Positions 33,312-33,623 of a DNA stretch of 33,623 bases are shown here, in pieces. Every line of letters begins with the position of its first letter. The stretch's first letter is position 1. Source of the DNA: Actinomadura soli (GTDB taxonomy: Bacteria; Actinomycetota; Actinomycetes; Streptosporangiales; Streptosporangiaceae). The translations under genes were made by a program, and so were the position numbers. The notes below the pieces were generated by a model. That model was not told where the DNA came from. It made no database searches and worked only from the letters and a program-made list of their open reading frames with translations. The stretch is taken from contig NZ_VCKW01000070.1 in assembly GCF_005889715.1 (NCBI RefSeq), forward strand, positions 1-33,623. Reading direction: 5' to 3'.

Positions 33312-33623
33312 GAGCGTTGTCCTTCCAGAGGTTCGTAGGTCGTCGTCAGGACGTTCCCCTCCAGCCGCGTGACCAGGTGGCCGCGCCATTCGTCGTCGCG
33401 TCTCCCAGGGAAGTCCTGCCGCCAGTGGCTGCCCCGCGTCTCCTCCCGCCGCCGCGCCGCCGCCACGATCGCGGACGCGACGGTGTGCAGATTGGTGGCC
33501 TCCCAAGCCTCCACCCCCGGCTCGGTACCCGTCTCGGCATCCGGAGGCAATGCGGCCAGCTCGCGAGCGGCGATCTCCAGCCCATCCACCCCACGCAGCA
33601 CCCCCGCATAGGACGTCATGATC
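33308..33623 (-). CDS. nadB: L-aspartate oxidase, C-terminal part only
   Basis: The frame is open to the right edge and only the last 104 residues are seen. They match the C-terminal helical region of NadB: MTSYAGVLRGVDGLEIAAREL, ATNLHTVASAIVAAARRREETRG, then SHWRQDFPGR, the conserved substrate/lid region (R-G-x-H/S-x-x-x-D-x-P). NadB oxidises aspartate to iminoaspartate, which NadA (not in the window) turns into quinolinate for NadC. Confidence 0.9.
   Translation of the reverse strand, partial: IMTSYAGVLRGVDGLEIAARELAALPPDAETGTEPGVEAWEATNLHTVASAIVAAARRREETRGSHWRQDFPGRRDDEWRGHLVTRLEGNVLTTTYEPLEGQRS

Noticed and set aside
32454..33506. Longer NadC start at 33506
   Set aside because: The extra 65 residues lie over nadB in another frame; ATG at 33311 has a good ribosome site and family N-terminus.

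Overview
The window is 33.6 kb of very GC-rich actinobacterial chromosome. Lsr2 (an actinobacterial nucleoid protein), a ClpC close to mycobacterial ClpC1, an Rv2747-type ArgA, the radA-disA-mutY neighbourhood, frequent GTG/TTG starts and many apparently leaderless genes all point to Actinomycetes. The overall look (Actinomadura/Thermomonosporaceae-like) is inference only; no rRNA or other decisive marker is present.

Layout, left to right. 1-3.6 kb: a truncated four-helix membrane protein, proC, proline dehydrogenase and a LytR-CpsA-Psr cell-wall ligase, all on the minus strand. 3.6-6.8 kb: an ABC-2 exporter (permease and ATPase), its probable TetR repressor with a perfect operator over the ATPase start codon, and a TIM-barrel isomerase-like protein overlapping the tetR gene. 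7.0-13.4 kb, mostly plus strand: a SAM methyltransferase, a membrane-anchored alpha/beta hydrolase, radA, disA (c-di-AMP synthase) and mutY, with one minus-strand anchored protein between disA and mutY. 13.5-18 kb: a lipoprotein serine hydrolase of the beta-lactamase/PBP fold, a repeat-rich gene-free stretch, an adenosine deaminase family protein, an HTH protein fused to a degenerate nucleotidyltransferase domain, and a VOC protein. 18.5-22.8 kb: clpC and lsr2, separated by 1.36 kb of decayed tandem repeats. 23.9-29.8 kb: what looks like an accessory block between lsr2 and lysS, made of an argA-RDD-RDD operon, a divergent NlpC/P60 peptidoglycan hydrolase behind a c-di-AMP (ydaO-type) riboswitch, a tiny LuxR-type HTH protein and a LacI regulator. 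30.0-33.6 kb: lysS, coaX, nadC and the 3' end of nadB.

How the genes connect. The clearest circuit is c-di-AMP: DisA at 10.6-11.7 kb makes the second messenger, and the riboswitch at 26.4-26.6 kb should sense it to control a secreted cell-wall hydrolase. DNA repair and genome integrity (RadA, DisA, MutY) sit together. NAD and CoA synthesis (nadB, nadC, coaX) form a tight operon. The ABC/TetR set looks like a self-contained drug- or metabolite-responsive exporter. About 15% of the window is gene-free, and several of these gaps carry short-period tandem repeats of different unit lengths (6, 8, 16, about 23 and 24 bp), which is the most unusual structural property seen here.
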